A stretch of 64,000 bases of DNA from Semisulcospira habei (GCA_036245525.1 BTPG01000005.1:115549880-115613879); one strand, 5' to 3'; positions 49,535 to 60,019 are shown, counted from the stretch's first letter. Translations and numbers: made by a program. Notes: generated by a model from the sequence alone, not told the origin.

Positions 49535-50906
49535 TAAAGGGATCGGAGACATGACACCTCCCTGAGATACCATCTTCCCGGGAGTTTGACAAGACTTCTG
49601 AGTGTGCTGTCGACTTCAATCATGCAATTCTGTTGAAGAGGAAAAAAGTCTTTCAGCCATCAGTGCACCATGCCTCCAAATCCAGACAGTAGAAGCTTTA
49701 GCAGCAGCCCCTGTTTACAGACCCCCCCCCCCCCCACCCCCCCTGCCCCTCTTATGTTCTTAATCCAAAATAGTTACAATTAAATTGATGGGTCACATTG
49801 AAATTAATGAAATGATCACAGATTTTTAAACTCAATATGCATACTTTGTTAAGAAAACTGGAAACAAAAATATTTAAACAGAGGAGTATGACGTAAGCAA
49901 TTTTTTGGATCATTTTGCGTTCTTATGCATACTGGTAAAATGGGGATAGGACAGCACACTGTGGACCTAAATGCATCACAGCATAATAAAATCAGGTTGG
50001 GAGTAACTGTGGTACTCTATCCTAACCAATAAAACCTTTAAAAATAGACCTATCAGTTGAATACAAAATTTCTGAGGGCATCGAATACATTATTTTTTTT
50101 TTTTTGTTTGTTTTGATTTTGCGGAAATGGCCATTTACTGGGTGCACAAATACCATCACTGTGAGCCACAGATTCAATTTTTTTTCATTCTTGTTTGCTG
50201 AGGATGCAAAAGGTATGCCTTAACATAATATTGCCTGATTTGGGCTCCTGTAATAAATTCCGATTTTTTTTTTTGGAGGAAAATGTTTCTCACGGCGGCT
50301 CACTTTAGGATCCGTGAAGAGCGTGAATGGGGGTACCCTTGCGCTAACGGCTTTATCTCTGGTGTGTTCCTAAGGATTTTAGGGGAAACATGGCTTAAAC
50401 ATCTCCGGACATTCTAAGGTACACTTTGAAACCCATCTTATTGAGTATTGTGGGGAAGGGGGAGGGGGTGCACAGTAGCTAAGACTGGCTTATGGAGTAT
50501 TGGAGTATAGGTACGTATTTCCCCCAGCCCAAAAAGGTCTAATTTAATGGAGTCTGGTTTAATCACTGCTCAGTTGTAAATATCTTTTCGAGTAATTCTC
50601 TTCGACTTTAGAGTAAACACGGCAGAAAACAATGGTTGCACTGCAGTGCATAGAGGCCTCTTTCACGGCTCTCTGCTAAAGGGTTTAACGTTCAACTCAG
50701 TATGTTGAGAAAGAGGTCCGGGATACTTCGGCCACAGCTAGAATTTCGCGGGCGTGTTCGTTTCCTCCCTTATATAATTAGTCTTGAACTTAGTATGAAT
50801 AGGCACTTGCGCGCACGCGCTGGCGCAGTGGATTTGCATTAGTCAAAGCTACTATCCACGGACCCCTATGGTTGAAACGTCCGGAGCCGGAGTGATTTCA
50901 CATCAG

Positions 50907-51115
50907 TTAACCCAGTTTAGCCCAGGCGCCCTAAAGCAGGAGACATATCGACCATGATAATTGAAGGGTAGTGCCAGATCTACTTGGCGCCTGATGGCGC
51001 CAAGCTGATCTAGCACTACCCTTGAATTATCAAGGTCGGTCCATCTCCTGGCACTGGTACATAGTCGTTTGGTGACAACTCCAACATTTTGGAAATGGGG
51101 CCGTGGTGTTAAATG
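50907..51115. mobile_element. Family A core-2 MITE
   Basis: TTAACCCAGTTTAGCCCAGG left end. Core at 50951-51035 around GGCGCCTGATGGCGCC. The right end GGGGCCGTGGTGTTAAATG is partly decayed. 51116-51360 is unassigned. Confidence 0.77.
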
Positions 51116-51365
51116 AAGTATGAAGTAATGCTTTATGAAGCCGCACAACTGTTTGATTGTAACTGTAAGCCTACATAACGTCTTCTATAAGGAAAAAGCT
51201 CAAACCCAAAGCAGCTCACTGAACTGAACCAGTAAACGTTATTTAAACGAAAGTTTTCACCTCGGCAACCCTGGATTGCGGTAGCCATGTCACCAAAAGA
51301 TGTACATTTACCGCCATCAAGCCCTGAAAACAAGCCGGTGCGGAGTCAGTCAGATTAGGTAGGTG

Positions 51366-51538
51366 GGGGGGGGGGGGGGGGGGACTTGCAGGATTACGAC
51401 TCTGCCTCGGCGTGGACAAAGCCCTCGCCTTCTCTAGGACAGCATCTACTATTTGCAAGCGGCATAGATGCACATGAGCCACTGCATCTCATGAGCATCT
51501 ATGGCTCTTGCTAGCGGAGCCCCCCCCCCCCCCCCCCA
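51366..51538. mobile_element. Poly-G run, core-1 hairpin, poly-C run
   Basis: 18 G at 51366-51383. Core-1 copy at 51455-51516 (TTGCAAGCGGCATAGATGCA ... GAGCATCTATGGCTCTTGC) with a shortened tip. 18 or so C at 51521-51538. The symmetrical G/C runs around the hairpin may be chance. Confidence 0.6.
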
Positions 51539-51649
51539 CTCACATGATTAGACTGAGTCAGTCATTTGGGTTGATGCAGTTTGTTTTTCTGGAAGCTTCG
51601 CCAGTGAATTCAGTCGTCCCAGGATCATCATGAGTGGATCAAAAGTACG

Positions 51650-51767
51650 GTGGTGCCAGCAAGAGGCATAGATCCTCATGAGCCCCCGCAAATGCGGGGG
51701 CTCATGAGGATCTATGCCTCTTGCAGTTGGATGATGTTCCCATCTTCTCGACAGTCAGTGACGGGGT
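51650..51767. mobile_element. Family B core-1 MITE, right portion
   Basis: The perfect hairpin at 51659-51724 (GCAAGAGGCATAGATCCTCA around CCCCCGCAAATGCGGGGG) is followed by GTTGGATGATGTTCCCATCT and the end CAGTGACGGGGTTAC. The left end is missing. 51768-52030 is unassigned. Confidence 0.77.
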
Positions 51768-52034
51768 TACTGAAGAAGCTCTAAATGTCGATATGAAATA
51801 CACGACAATTCTCCCCCGGCCGGTCAAACGCGTCACCTTCCCCAGCATTTGTGGGTTCACTGATCGACTGAAACTTTGTCTTTGTCAGTGATACATCGGG
51901 CATCCCATTACCGGCAGAACCACCAGTCCGGTATCCTAGCAAAACGAAGTTTTTCTTTTGTGGCTGAAACAAATTTGAACAGGCGCCTTCGAAAAGTTTC
52001 AAAATTCATTAATAGGTGGGAATAACAACTACAA

Positions 52035-52160
52035 TGCCGAGAAAAAATGAACACTGGGGAATCAGCTGCAAGAGACACAGATCCTTATGTGCCCCCGCCG
52101 CGGCGAGGGCTCATGAAGATCTATGCCTCTTACTGACATCACTTTAGTCTTGGACGGCTA
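52035..52160. mobile_element. Family B core-1 MITE, reverse orientation, partial
   Basis: GCCGAGAAAAAATGAACACT, then a core at 52068-52133 (GCAAGAGACACAGATCCTTA around CCCGCCGCGGCG), then GACATCACTTTAGTCTTGG. Termini degraded. 52161-53100 holds only a (GT)/G tract (52560-52598) and an F fragment (52650-52672). Confidence 0.68.
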
Positions 52161-53104
52161 GCACTCTTCAGCGTTGAATTAACAAACATCAGTTCATGAT
52201 ATAATTTACGCCCATTTGCAGAGACGGACGGATTTAATTTCCCTGATTCGGGGCAGTCACATGTTTTCTACCGGATGCCTGTACAATACTCTTCTTCAAC
52301 GGTATCAGTCGCGGTATCCGAGTCGACAGTTTTGAGCCAACGATTTTTAAATTGTAGATCCGTGTGTACTTTAAACACGTGTGGTGGCCATGATCTGTTT
52401 TTGACTCTAATCTAGGCCGCCCATCCGCCTCCCGCGACCTGCACAAACTCAGTGCGGCCGCAAAAACGAGTCAGTCGCTGGGTATGTCGTGGCGCGAGAC
52501 CCAGAAAGTCACTGGGACCGAGTTACTGATCAGACGGGCGTGTGGTGGTGGAGGGGGTCGGGGGGAGTGTGTGTGTGTGTGTGGAGGGGGGGGGGGGGAA
52601 CAGTACCCAGTCGAAAAAAAAAATTCTGGACCACTTCAGCCAACAAAGGCTGAAGTCGGCCCGATGACAGTTCGCTCACAAGTCATACCATTCGGGAGCT
52701 GAAGACCTTTATTCACATTTAGCGATAGAGACATAGGCCTAGCGATGCTGAGCGGGTAGACCTGCAATCGTAAGACATCCCAACTATGCGCAAAAGGACG
52801 AGACATGATTCTGGCACAGATCCTCTTTGGCAAGTACTTCGAAGCAGATATTAGTGTATTTTATAAGGACTCTTCTAGATATATATTATCCTGCTTAGCC
52901 TGTAACTTATAGGCCGTATATCCAGATTTGCACGGACTTGCAAACAAAACTAAACTGGGCCTCAGCCTCAGCTAGGAAGTGCGGCGGGTTAAATACATTA
53001 TTAACCGTTTTCTTTCTAGGGCTAAGTAACCACGGTCAAAATGTCAGATGTGTCGGCAAAGCACAACGTGCAAATCGCGAAGTCATGCAGAGAACACAAA
53101 CCCG

Positions 53105-53240
53105 AAAGTTTAATATATTGTGCTGTACTCCCCCTTCTAAGTGCGTTTCTTTCTTTATTGGGCCGATTTTCTTGACCATGATAGTTCAAAAGTAATGCCT
53201 GATTAGCGCTTGGCGTCTGCCGCGGACAGTCGATTCACCT
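53105..53240. repeat. Repeat P copy and a core-2 remnant
   Basis: 53105-53170 matches P on the minus strand (ATATTGTGCTGTACTC ... GTTTCTTTCTTTATTGGGCC). 53172-53225 keeps half of core 2 (GACCATGATAGTTCAAAAGT ... CTTGGCGTC). Confidence 0.55.
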
Positions 53241-53397
53241 CTGGCATCTGACGATGAAAGCGAAAGCCGGATTATTTGTGTCAGTTTGTGTGGTCAAACT
53301 GTCCTGACAGCAACGGCCAAATAATGAATACATACTAAAGGCCCATGCAGCCAAAGACCACGTGTGTACTGATGGTCTTTGATGGACTTCACCGCTA

Positions 53398-53693
53398 TGA
53401 ATAATAATAATAATACCGGTTATTATCACAGGCGCTTTACCCAATTGTGCGAATCGACTCAAAGCGCCGCGAACTGAATCTAACACGTACGCTCACGTGA
53501 CACTGACACACGCATTCACTCTGAAGACAAACACAGTAAAAGACAGACACAGGACATTCACGTGGTGCAAAGGGTCAGATCAGCTACTGAGGTTTCGGAA
53601 ATTTTGATCGCTGGTATTTGATATTTTTAAAGTGGTCTGAAACCGGTACCAAAGTGGAGGGGGAGGAAGAGCCGAAGTACCCGGAGAAAAAAA
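53398..53693 (-). mobile_element. (ATT)n-tailed short retroelement, second copy
   Basis: The complement of 14994-15333: (AAT)n, CCGGTTATTATCACAGGCGC, GTGCGAATCGACTCAAAGCG, then AAAGTGGTCTGAAACCGGTA CCAAAGTGG and a proximal CCCGGAGAAA. It lies between a core-2 remnant and repeat S. Confidence 0.72.
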
Positions 53694-53778
53694 AAAAACC
53701 AGCTGTAAGATTCAAAATCACAGATCAGCACACATTTGCACTAAAAAGCCCACACACATACAATAAAAAACAAGATGG

Positions 53779-53945
53779 GATGAACCATAACCCACAAAGT
53801 CCCTTCTATGTGAGAGCTGTCCTCGCTTTCAAGGGTCTCTATCTTTTGTCTTTGACATGATTCTGATGTTGAAATATATCCTATTGAAAAAGTCTCGTAG
53901 ATCTGCCAATGCGTCAGTGAGTTCTATAAGGGGCGCAGGACATAC
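53779..53945 (+). repeat. Dispersed repeat S, copy 2
   Basis: Matches 16170-16380 with several deletions (CATAACCCACAAAGTCCCTT, TGTCTTTGACATGATTCTGA, GATCTGCCAATGCGTCAGTG). No coding frame is conserved between the copies. Confidence 0.62.
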
Positions 53946-54237
53946 GCGTCATTTGTTAGTCAAACGTCATTTGTCATGAGGTAAGTTTTAGTTTTTACGT
54001 AATTTTATATTTTACGTGATATGAGTTTCACTTTCGCTTCATAGGCTTGAGATAATGGTGACAAACTAGAATTTCACTCGGTACAATTTCAGTCTTGCTA
54101 TAATTTGTGTGAAAGCAGCTTGACCGTTTACCTAGCTACATGATATGCTAAGTACACGGGTCACGCGCATGCGGCTCTTCTGAAAGCGCGTCGATGTGTG
54201 TGTGCGTGTTAGTGCGTGCGTGCGCGCGCTCCAAACA

Positions 54238-54300
54238 ACTCCAAGAGGCATAGATCCTCATGTGCCCGAAGAGCGCATGCGGATCTATGCCTCCTGGAGA
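54238..54300. mobile_element. Family K-like core-1 hairpin
   Basis: ACTCCAAGAGGCATAGATCC TCATGTGCCC pairs with GCGCATGCGGATCTATGCCT CCTGGAGA. It has the CTCC/GGAG extension typical of family K. It is directly followed by microsatellites. Confidence 0.7.
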
Positions 54301-54317
54301 CTGCATGCATGTTTGTG

Positions 54318-54487
<170 letters not shown>

Positions 54488-54894
54488 TTTTACGTCATAT
54501 TTAGAGTATTATGTCAATGTCTGCGTGGCGAAGGAGTTGCCTTTTTTTACGTCACCGCCACTGTCTGACTTTCTCTAGAAGTCTACGTTTTTTTCTGTTT
54601 TAATTATTTTCTGAAAAGAATTAATTTTTACTAAATATGTTGAAAGGATACAAAGCTGGCTAACGAACTCATCCAACGTCTTTCTCCAAACTAGCTATAT
54701 TCTAAATTTTAAGTAAAAATGACAAAAATTACAGACTTTAATCTAGGTCAACCGACTTCCTATCAACGGTTGTTTCTGTCTTCAATGACACATTCTTAAA
54801 TTAGACTCGGAGGCTCTCTTAGCCACCCCTTTAAGAAAGTCTTTGGCCAAGTTTAAAGCTTGTGTGTACTGAAATATTGGAGATTGTCTTTGTT

Positions 54895-54943
54895 TACATA
54901 CATACGCACATACATACATACATACATACATATACACATACAT

Positions 54944-54978
<35 letters not shown>

Positions 54979-55226
54979 TACATACATACATACATACATA
55001 CATACATGCAAACATGCATGCATGCATGCATCAGTGCATGCATACATGCATATATACATACATGCATGCATGCATACATACATGCAAACACGCATACACA
55101 CACACACACACACACATACATACATACATACATACATACATACATACATACACATACATACATACATACATACATACATACATACATACATACATACATA
55201 CATACATACATACATACATACATACG
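54895..55226. repeat. (CATA)n microsatellite with a GCGC hairpin at its end
   Basis: CATA/CATG/CACA tetranucleotides over about 330 bases, ending at a small CGGCGCTTCGCGCCG hairpin (55225-55239). Tyr-Ile-His frames are artefacts. 55240-55530 contains a C-rich tract at 55391-55421. Confidence 0.93.
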
Positions 55227-55536
55227 GCGCTTCGCGCCGTCAAATGTACGTTCGAGGTTAGCGTAACTAGACATAACTGACGTAATTTTTATCTTCAACT
55301 GTTAGAGGTTTAGGCCTGCCCGCCTTGGACATCATGGACATGCTATTAAATTCGCCCCAACTGACACGACCCGTCACACTTCAAGTAAGACCCCCCCCCC
55401 TCCCCCTCCCCCCCCCCTCCCCGTTCTAAGTGGGTAGGTTTGTATGAATACATTTTTGTACGATTTTTTTTTCTCTTCATTCCGTTCCGCACAGATTTGC
55501 TCAACAGTAAAAATCGGCTAAACGTCGCGTCGGAAA

Positions 55537-55759
55537 TTAACCCGTTCAGTGCCGAGAAAAGTTGGACACCACCCATCTGCAAGAAGTATAGATCCTGAGC
55601 ATGAGTCCCCGCAGTTGCGGGGGCTCATGAGGATCTGTATCTCTTGCTGACGCCACTGACTTTGAATCCGCGTTCCTGGGACAGCGAGGGCTTTCTGGTG
55701 TTGAATCAACGAAGACTGCAGAAACACAGTCTGTGTCAGCTGGCGCTGAACGGGTTTAA
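55537..55759. mobile_element. Family B core-1 MITE, reverse orientation (223 bp)
   Basis: TTAACCCGTTCAGTGCCGAG left and GGCGCTGAACGGGTTTAA right. Hairpin at 55579-55647 with an extra GAGC in one arm. Its right TTAA (55756-55759) is the left TTAA of the next MITE. Confidence 0.83.
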
Positions 55760-55931
55760 CCCATTCAGCCCTGACGTACCACAACAGGAGATGGGTGTCG
55801 GCGCCAAGCTAATCTGGCACTACCCTTGAATTATCATGGTCGGTCCATTTCCTGCAACAGGTGCATAGTCGTTAGATGAGGCCTCCCAAATTTGGGAAAT
55901 ACGTGCCGGCGTCGGGCTGAAGGAGCTAAAG
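55756..55931. mobile_element. Family A MITE with half core
   Basis: TTAACCCATTCAGCCCTGAC left end. After GGAGATGGGTG the left arm of core 2 is deleted, and it resumes at GGCGCCAAGCTAATCTGGCA. The right end GTCGGGCTGAAGGAGCTAAA is decayed. It shares TTAA with the B element. Confidence 0.77.
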
Positions 55932-56026
55932 CCGGATCATTTTACTTGGCAAGATAATTTAGTGTCAGTCCAGAAACACATCCAACTACCATAGCCTGGC
56001 AGATCACTCGCTTTCCTTTGCCTTCA

Positions 56027-56246
56027 CTAACCCCTCCGCTGTCAGTGGACGCACAATGATCTGTGTCTTTAAAAGCAGGGCCAATACAACACCGAACATT
56101 CGCATCACTCAAACCAAGGAACAAGGATACGGACTCGGGTCAGCAAGAGGCAAAGAACCTCATGAGCCCCCGCATCTGCTTTGCATCTTGAGTCAGTTGC
56201 GGCTCGGTGTCGTTCACACTTTTCCAAGCAGTGAAGAAGGGGTTAA
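56027..56246. mobile_element. Family B MITE, AAGAACC core variant with right arm deleted
   Basis: CTAACCCCTCCGCTGTCAGT left and AGCAGTGAAGAAGGGGTTAA right. The left core arm is GCAAGAGGCAAAGAACCTCA. After CCGCATCTGC it jumps to TTTGCATCTTGAG, so the hairpin is broken. Confidence 0.76.
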
Positions 56247-56378
56247 TAGCTACATTCAGGACAAAACTCATGCGGTTTCAAAAGAGCCTAATGCATGCAA
56301 TTATAGTTATGTCTAGTCACAAGCGCCAGCCACAATACAAGCTATAATCGTGTGTCTGAGTCACTGACCAGGAGAAAC

Positions 56379-56450
56379 TTAACCCTTTGGTTGTCGGTAG
56401 TCGCTTCATTTTCCTCGACAAAAAAGTGCTACCGACAGCCAGAGGGTTAA
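56379..56450. mobile_element. Complete family D palindrome (72 bp)
   Basis: TTAACCCTTTGGTTGTCGGT AG pairs with CTACCGACAGCCAGAGGGTT AA-type sequence around CTTCATTTTCCTCGAC. TTAA at both ends. Confidence 0.78.
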
Positions 56451-56593
56451 ATCTTTTATGTGTCAGATTGTGGTCAATTGCGGAACCAGTCGGTAAAGTC
56501 GGACATAGTATCAAGGACCTGCTACATGATTATATACTACGAGGATCTTTGACGGTATGGATGAAGCTTTGTTGGCATAAATCATGCGCTCAG

Positions 56594-56961
56594 CACCCCC
56601 CCCCCCCCCACAACCCCCCACCCCTCCCACCTCCACCTTCCCTCCCAAACCCTCTTTCTCACACCCCTCCCCCCCCCCCCCCCCCCACACACGGCACATG
56701 CAAATCATTCAGCATTTTTCGATGTCGATGAAATACATTATAAACACAATATTTGGGGAAAACAAGACAAGTGCCACTCAGTGACGCAGAAAGATACATT
56801 TCATTGAGGGGAGGGGGGGGGGAGGGGCTGGGGGAGGGCCATATTACTTTCCTGCCTCCAAAATCGAAGAACGGCAGTGGAGAGGGGAGTGGAGGGGCGG
56901 GGGGCGAGGCAGTCCAACCTTCGAAAACTTCAACAATTTACACGGAAAAAAAGGGGTGGGT

Positions 56962-56992
<31 letters not shown>

Positions 56993-57000
56993 GGGGAGTG
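56594..57000. repeat. C-rich then G-rich low-complexity blocks
   Basis: C-rich at 56594-56695, G-rich at 56808-56912, (GT)n at 56958-56975 and poly-G at 56976-56996. Pro/Gly-rich frames here are artefacts. Confidence 0.8.
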
Positions 57001-57199
57001 TTAGTCTTCCAGCCCATAAAAAAATCAAGCGTAAAAATCATATGATCTTCATGTAAAAAAAAAAAAATCTCCCAAAATAATTCATTAGGCGGCGGCTGGA
57101 GAGGGTCAGGGTCACCAACTCCGACCACTGCAATATGAACAGAACTCCCCGACACACAGCAAACACTGAGAATAAGAGACTTTTAGTCCGGTACCGCTG

Positions 57200-57322
57200 A
57201 CATATACCCGAGTCGAGATACACGTAAACACCCGTGCCCTGGTGACCTTCCTTGGTTAGTACCCACACTGGTTGTCTCCCTCGATTTGCTACAGCGAATC
57301 GAGGGAGGCAACCCGTGTGGGC
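57200..57322. mobile_element. Family G palindrome with conserved outer flank
   Basis: CACTGGTTGTCTCCCTCGAT and ATCGAGGGAGGCAACCCGTG are arms (57264-57318). The upstream ACACGTAAACACCCG and CCCTGGTGACCTTCCTTGG are shared with 60025-60075, extending the family beyond the palindrome. Confidence 0.7.
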
Positions 57323-57555
57323 AATACCATGACCCACTTCGCGGTGTTTTTTAGTTTCACTGTTGACCCTTTGACCCTTCCACGTGCACCACCAGTCAGA
57401 TTGTCCCCGATCCGGCACTACACGTACTTGAATCACCGCCAATACATTCACATGTAAAGTTGGCTGCCGGCAGGCCTGTTTACATGTCAAAGACGAATCG
57501 ATTAGGAAAGCTCATCGATGCCGGGTACCTGATTACCTGATCACTGTGCGTGTAT

Positions 57556-57558
<3 letters not shown>

Positions 57559-57591
<33 letters not shown>

Positions 57592-57649
57592 TTGTGCATG
57601 CACAGCGAGTCCAGTGTTTTCCTGGAGAACAGCGCTATACAAGAGTTAT

Positions 57650-57694
<45 letters not shown>
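57559..57694. repeat. (GA)n run and (ATT)n retroelement tail
   Basis: (GA)n at 57559-57588. 57629-57694 reads AACAGCGCTATACAAGAGTT ATGTATTATT then (ATT)n, the same tail type as 62430-62541 and related to the L2/CR1-like LINE end. Confidence 0.7.
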
Positions 57695-57695
<1 letters not shown>

Positions 57696-57820
57696 TAACT
57701 TAGCGTCTCTCAATCAAGGAGGCAAGCTATTCAGGGCGGCATTACTGGCTACCCATGAGTAAGGCTGGGGAAGCGTCAAACTACCCTTCGGCACGGGTGG
57801 CCAACACCCGACAGTCGACG

Positions 57821-58070
57821 TTAACCCCTTCACTGCCAGTGGACGCAGATTGTGGGTTGTTTTTTTTTTGTTTGTTTGTTTGTTTGTTTGTTTTTAAATC
57901 ATTGTCAGTTGAACGTTAAAATCTGAAGATGTTCAAAAAGCGTGGATGCCGAAGTGGTTTCAGCAAGAGGCACAGACCATAAATAAGCCCCCGCAACTGC
58001 TAGGGCTGATGAGGATCTATACCTCTTACAGCTAGCCGATGTTCAGTTCTCTCGGTAGTGAAGGGGTTAA
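57821..58070. mobile_element. Complete family B core-1 MITE (250 bp)
   Basis: TTAACCCCTTCACTGCCAGT left and CGGTAGTGAAGGGGTTAA right, giving a 17-bp near-perfect TIR. The spacer carries an expanded (TTTG)n at 57867-57891. The core at 57963-58028 is decayed on the left arm. Confidence 0.84.
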
Positions 58071-58140
58071 AAAATGAAACATCAAGTACCTGGCTTATTT
58101 GTCCTCGCCTGTGATTTGGGACTTTGTTGTCAAGGCCGGT

Positions 58141-58359
58141 TTAACCTATTCAGTCCCGACGCCCTACAGCAGGAGATGGATCGACCACGATAATTCAAGG
58201 GTAGTGCCGGATTAGCTTGGCGCCGACAGGCGCCAAGCTAATCTGGCACTGCCCTTGAATTATCATGGTCGATCCATCTCCTGCAACTGGTGCATAGTCA
58301 TTAGATGACGCCTCCAAAATTTCAAGTGGGAAATACGGCCGTCGGGCTGAATGAGTTAA
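58141..58359. mobile_element. Complete family A core-2 MITE (219 bp), reference copy
   Basis: TTAACCTATTCAGTCCCGAC left and GTCGGGCTGAATGAGTTAA right. The core at 58178-58284 pairs GGAGATGGATCGACC, ACGATAATTCAAGGGTAGTG and GATTAGCTTGGCGCC with the right arm across GACA. The asymmetric tail CTGGTGCATAGTCATTAGAT follows. TTAA on both sides. Confidence 0.86.
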
Positions 58360-58554
58360 TGCTGATCATAATGATGATAGCACACGAAGTGTATTTTAAA
58401 ACTGAAGCAAATATTTTGTAGCAAGTTGATATGCGGGTCAAGTATTCGATCCTAGTATCCTCATCTCAATTTCAACGTAGGACAAACACTCAAGTCGCCT
58501 GTCGGAGAATACTCAATGATATTTAAAACTGAGTGACTCTCATAATTATCAGCA

Positions 58555-58632
58555 AAAGCCGCCGGGTCATAGATCTTTATGAGCCGCCGCAGCCTGCTGG
58601 GGCCCATGAAGATCTATGCCTCTTGTAGATGG
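58555..58632. mobile_element. Core-1 hairpin, ATCTTTATG variant
   Basis: GGTCATAGATCTTTATGAGC and GCCCATGAAGATCTATGCCT arms around CGCCGCAGCCTGCTGG. Confidence 0.62.
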
Positions 58633-58659
58633 AAATCGCGTGTTACTATACTGAGGCCT

Positions 58660-58955
58660 TTTGTATGAGTGAGCTTCGTCCTGCGTCAGCTACTAAGCAA
58701 GGTGCTCCTCTACAGCGGAGCGCCTTTTGGCTGGCGCAGGACTAAGCTCACTCATGTGCCATGATAGCGGAGCACTTTGCTTAGCGGCTGGCGCAGGACT
58801 ATAAAAGCTCACTCATATGCTATGATAGCGGACGGGCAAAATCAGCGATAGCTGGAAGCCCTGGTCATTTAAAAATTGCACTTGCATTGCACTATGCTAG
58901 CGGAGCACCTTGCTGCTGGCGCAAGACTGATTTAAACTCGCTCATGCAGCTTATC
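58660..58955. mobile_element. Cluster of family E arms with a LINE 3'-end insertion
   Basis: A full E palindrome (58668-58760) is followed by a right arm alone (58766-58815) and another (58886-58950). Between the last two, 58834-58885 contains AAAATCAGCGATAGCTGGAA GCCC, TTTAAAAATTGCA and a TTGCA-type tail, that is the 3' end of the RNase H LINE family. The flanks ATGATAGCGGA and ATGCTAGCGGA could be its target duplication. Confidence 0.68.
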
Positions 58956-59043
58956 CATGTTGTCACTCAGCCAAGTTGATTTCCGTGTCTTTAAAAAAAA
59001 AAATGATATTCAGGGGGAAAAAGGATAGTCGTCCTCGCCTCGA

Positions 59044-59160
59044 CCCAATGCGCAAAAGGGCATCGGGCCAACGTCGGCCTCTGATGGCCCGCGCACAGCC
59101 TTGCCGCGCGGGCCAACGCCGGCTGTCGTCGGCCTCGTGACCTTTTGTACATTGGGGAGT
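59044..59160. mobile_element. Family F palindrome, long form
   Basis: CCCAATGCGCAAAAGGGCAT CGGGCCAACGTCGGCC pairs with GGCTGTCGTCGGCCTCGTGA CCTTTTGTACATTGGGG. The middle has its own GGCCCGCGCACAG...GCGCGGGCC pair. Confidence 0.72.
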
Positions 59161-59207
59161 TTTGGTTAACTGTGGTGGTGCTATATTTGGACTTGAGTAC
59201 GTTGATT

Positions 59208-59280
59208 GATTGATTGTACATTGCTTAACGTCCCGACAGCAACAAGGCTTTCTCAGGACGTGCCTGCACTGCTTGTGAAA
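59208..59280 (-). mobile_element. SINE 3' tail
   Basis: (GATT)n then GTACATTGCTTAACGTCCCG, ACAGCAACAAGGCTTTCTCA, GGACGTGCC: the reverse complement of 44790-44872. It includes the GACGTTAAGCAAT end followed by an AATC/AACC tail typical of tRNA-SINEs of molluscs and other invertebrates. Confidence 0.62.
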
Positions 59281-59339
59281 AAAAAAAACACAAAAAACCC
59301 CCAGAACATTGAATGTATGTCGCCAGCCGGTCAAATACG

Positions 59340-59602
59340 TTAAATAAACCTAACACATGGGGCCTAAATAAAGCTAAGACCATTTAGCAACACACATCCA
59401 ATATCAAGAGCTACAGGCAGTGCAGACAGTAGGGAGAGTTTTAAAAAGGCAAATACAGGTGAATGGACAAAGGGTAGACAGAAACACATGCCCCAGAATA
59501 GAGAGAAAAACCCACCCTGTGGGGCTGACCAGGGTGACCCTGGGAACTAAAAAATACCTAACCCCACCCAAGTCCCCCAGGGCAGACCCGGGTGGGGTGA
59601 CT
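59340..59602 (+). other. Possible degraded LINE coding fragment
   Basis: 59345-59602 has a purine-rich, polar frame whose segment GLTRVTLGTKKYL resembles SRLTRVRLGGERYLVYP of the RNase H LINE C-terminal region (about 6510-6558). No Cys/His motif follows. Similarity is weak and by eye only, and it could be chance. Confidence 0.3.
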
Positions 59603-59645
59603 TGAGTACGAGATAAATTTAGCTGATAGTATAAATCACCTGAGT

Positions 59646-59705
59646 ACCCAGTGCGCAGAAAGTCCCCGGGTCGACGTTGGCCCGAAGAACTTTGTGCACT
59701 GGGAA
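59646..59705. mobile_element. Family F palindrome, short variant
   Basis: CCCAGTGCGCAGAAAGTCCC CGGGTCGACGTTGG meets CCCGAAGAACTTTGTGCACT GGGAA. Confidence 0.68.
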
Positions 59706-60019
59706 CTGTGCCCCAAAGTCAAGCATGAACACGCAAGATAATTTGATAGGCCTATTTTTTAAAGTCGCCTAGTACAGAGGAATATTCCATAATTATAGCA
59801 AGGCCCGTCTTGCAACCGTACACCAGCCACTCAGTGATCCGTGCCAGTGATTCACAGTCAGTGATCCGTGAAGTGACGTCATACTGTTCTCGAAATTTGC
59901 ACTCCCTTCTGGAAATTTGCGCTTCAAATTTGAATCTTATCACACTGTCGACATTGAATGGGTAGACATCCTCTTCAGTATACAGCGAACAGATAACAAG
60001 ATCAGCACTTTGTCCAGTG

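Larger units (their letters stand above)
47097..50872. mobile_element. 3.8-kb foldback transposon with very long inverted arms
   Basis: The outermost ACCATAGGGGTCCGTGGATA is inverted at 50853-50872, and TGAA is duplicated outside both ends (47093-47096, 50873-50876). The left arm extends to about 48690 and the right arm runs back from about 49720. Matching blocks run throughout, for example TGGCCATTTACTGGGTGCAC, CATTTTACCAGTATGCA and AGGATAGAGTACCACAGTTA. The left arm is about 450 bp longer, mainly at 47975-48345. The centre holds an inserted LINE derivative. No transposase is detectable. The family J hairpin (19067) has the same ends. Confidence 0.82.

Noticed and set aside
59340..59602. Second RNase H LINE ORF
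   Set aside because: Only one short segment resembles the LINE protein and the expected Cys/His motif is absent. It is kept as a low-confidence feature only.
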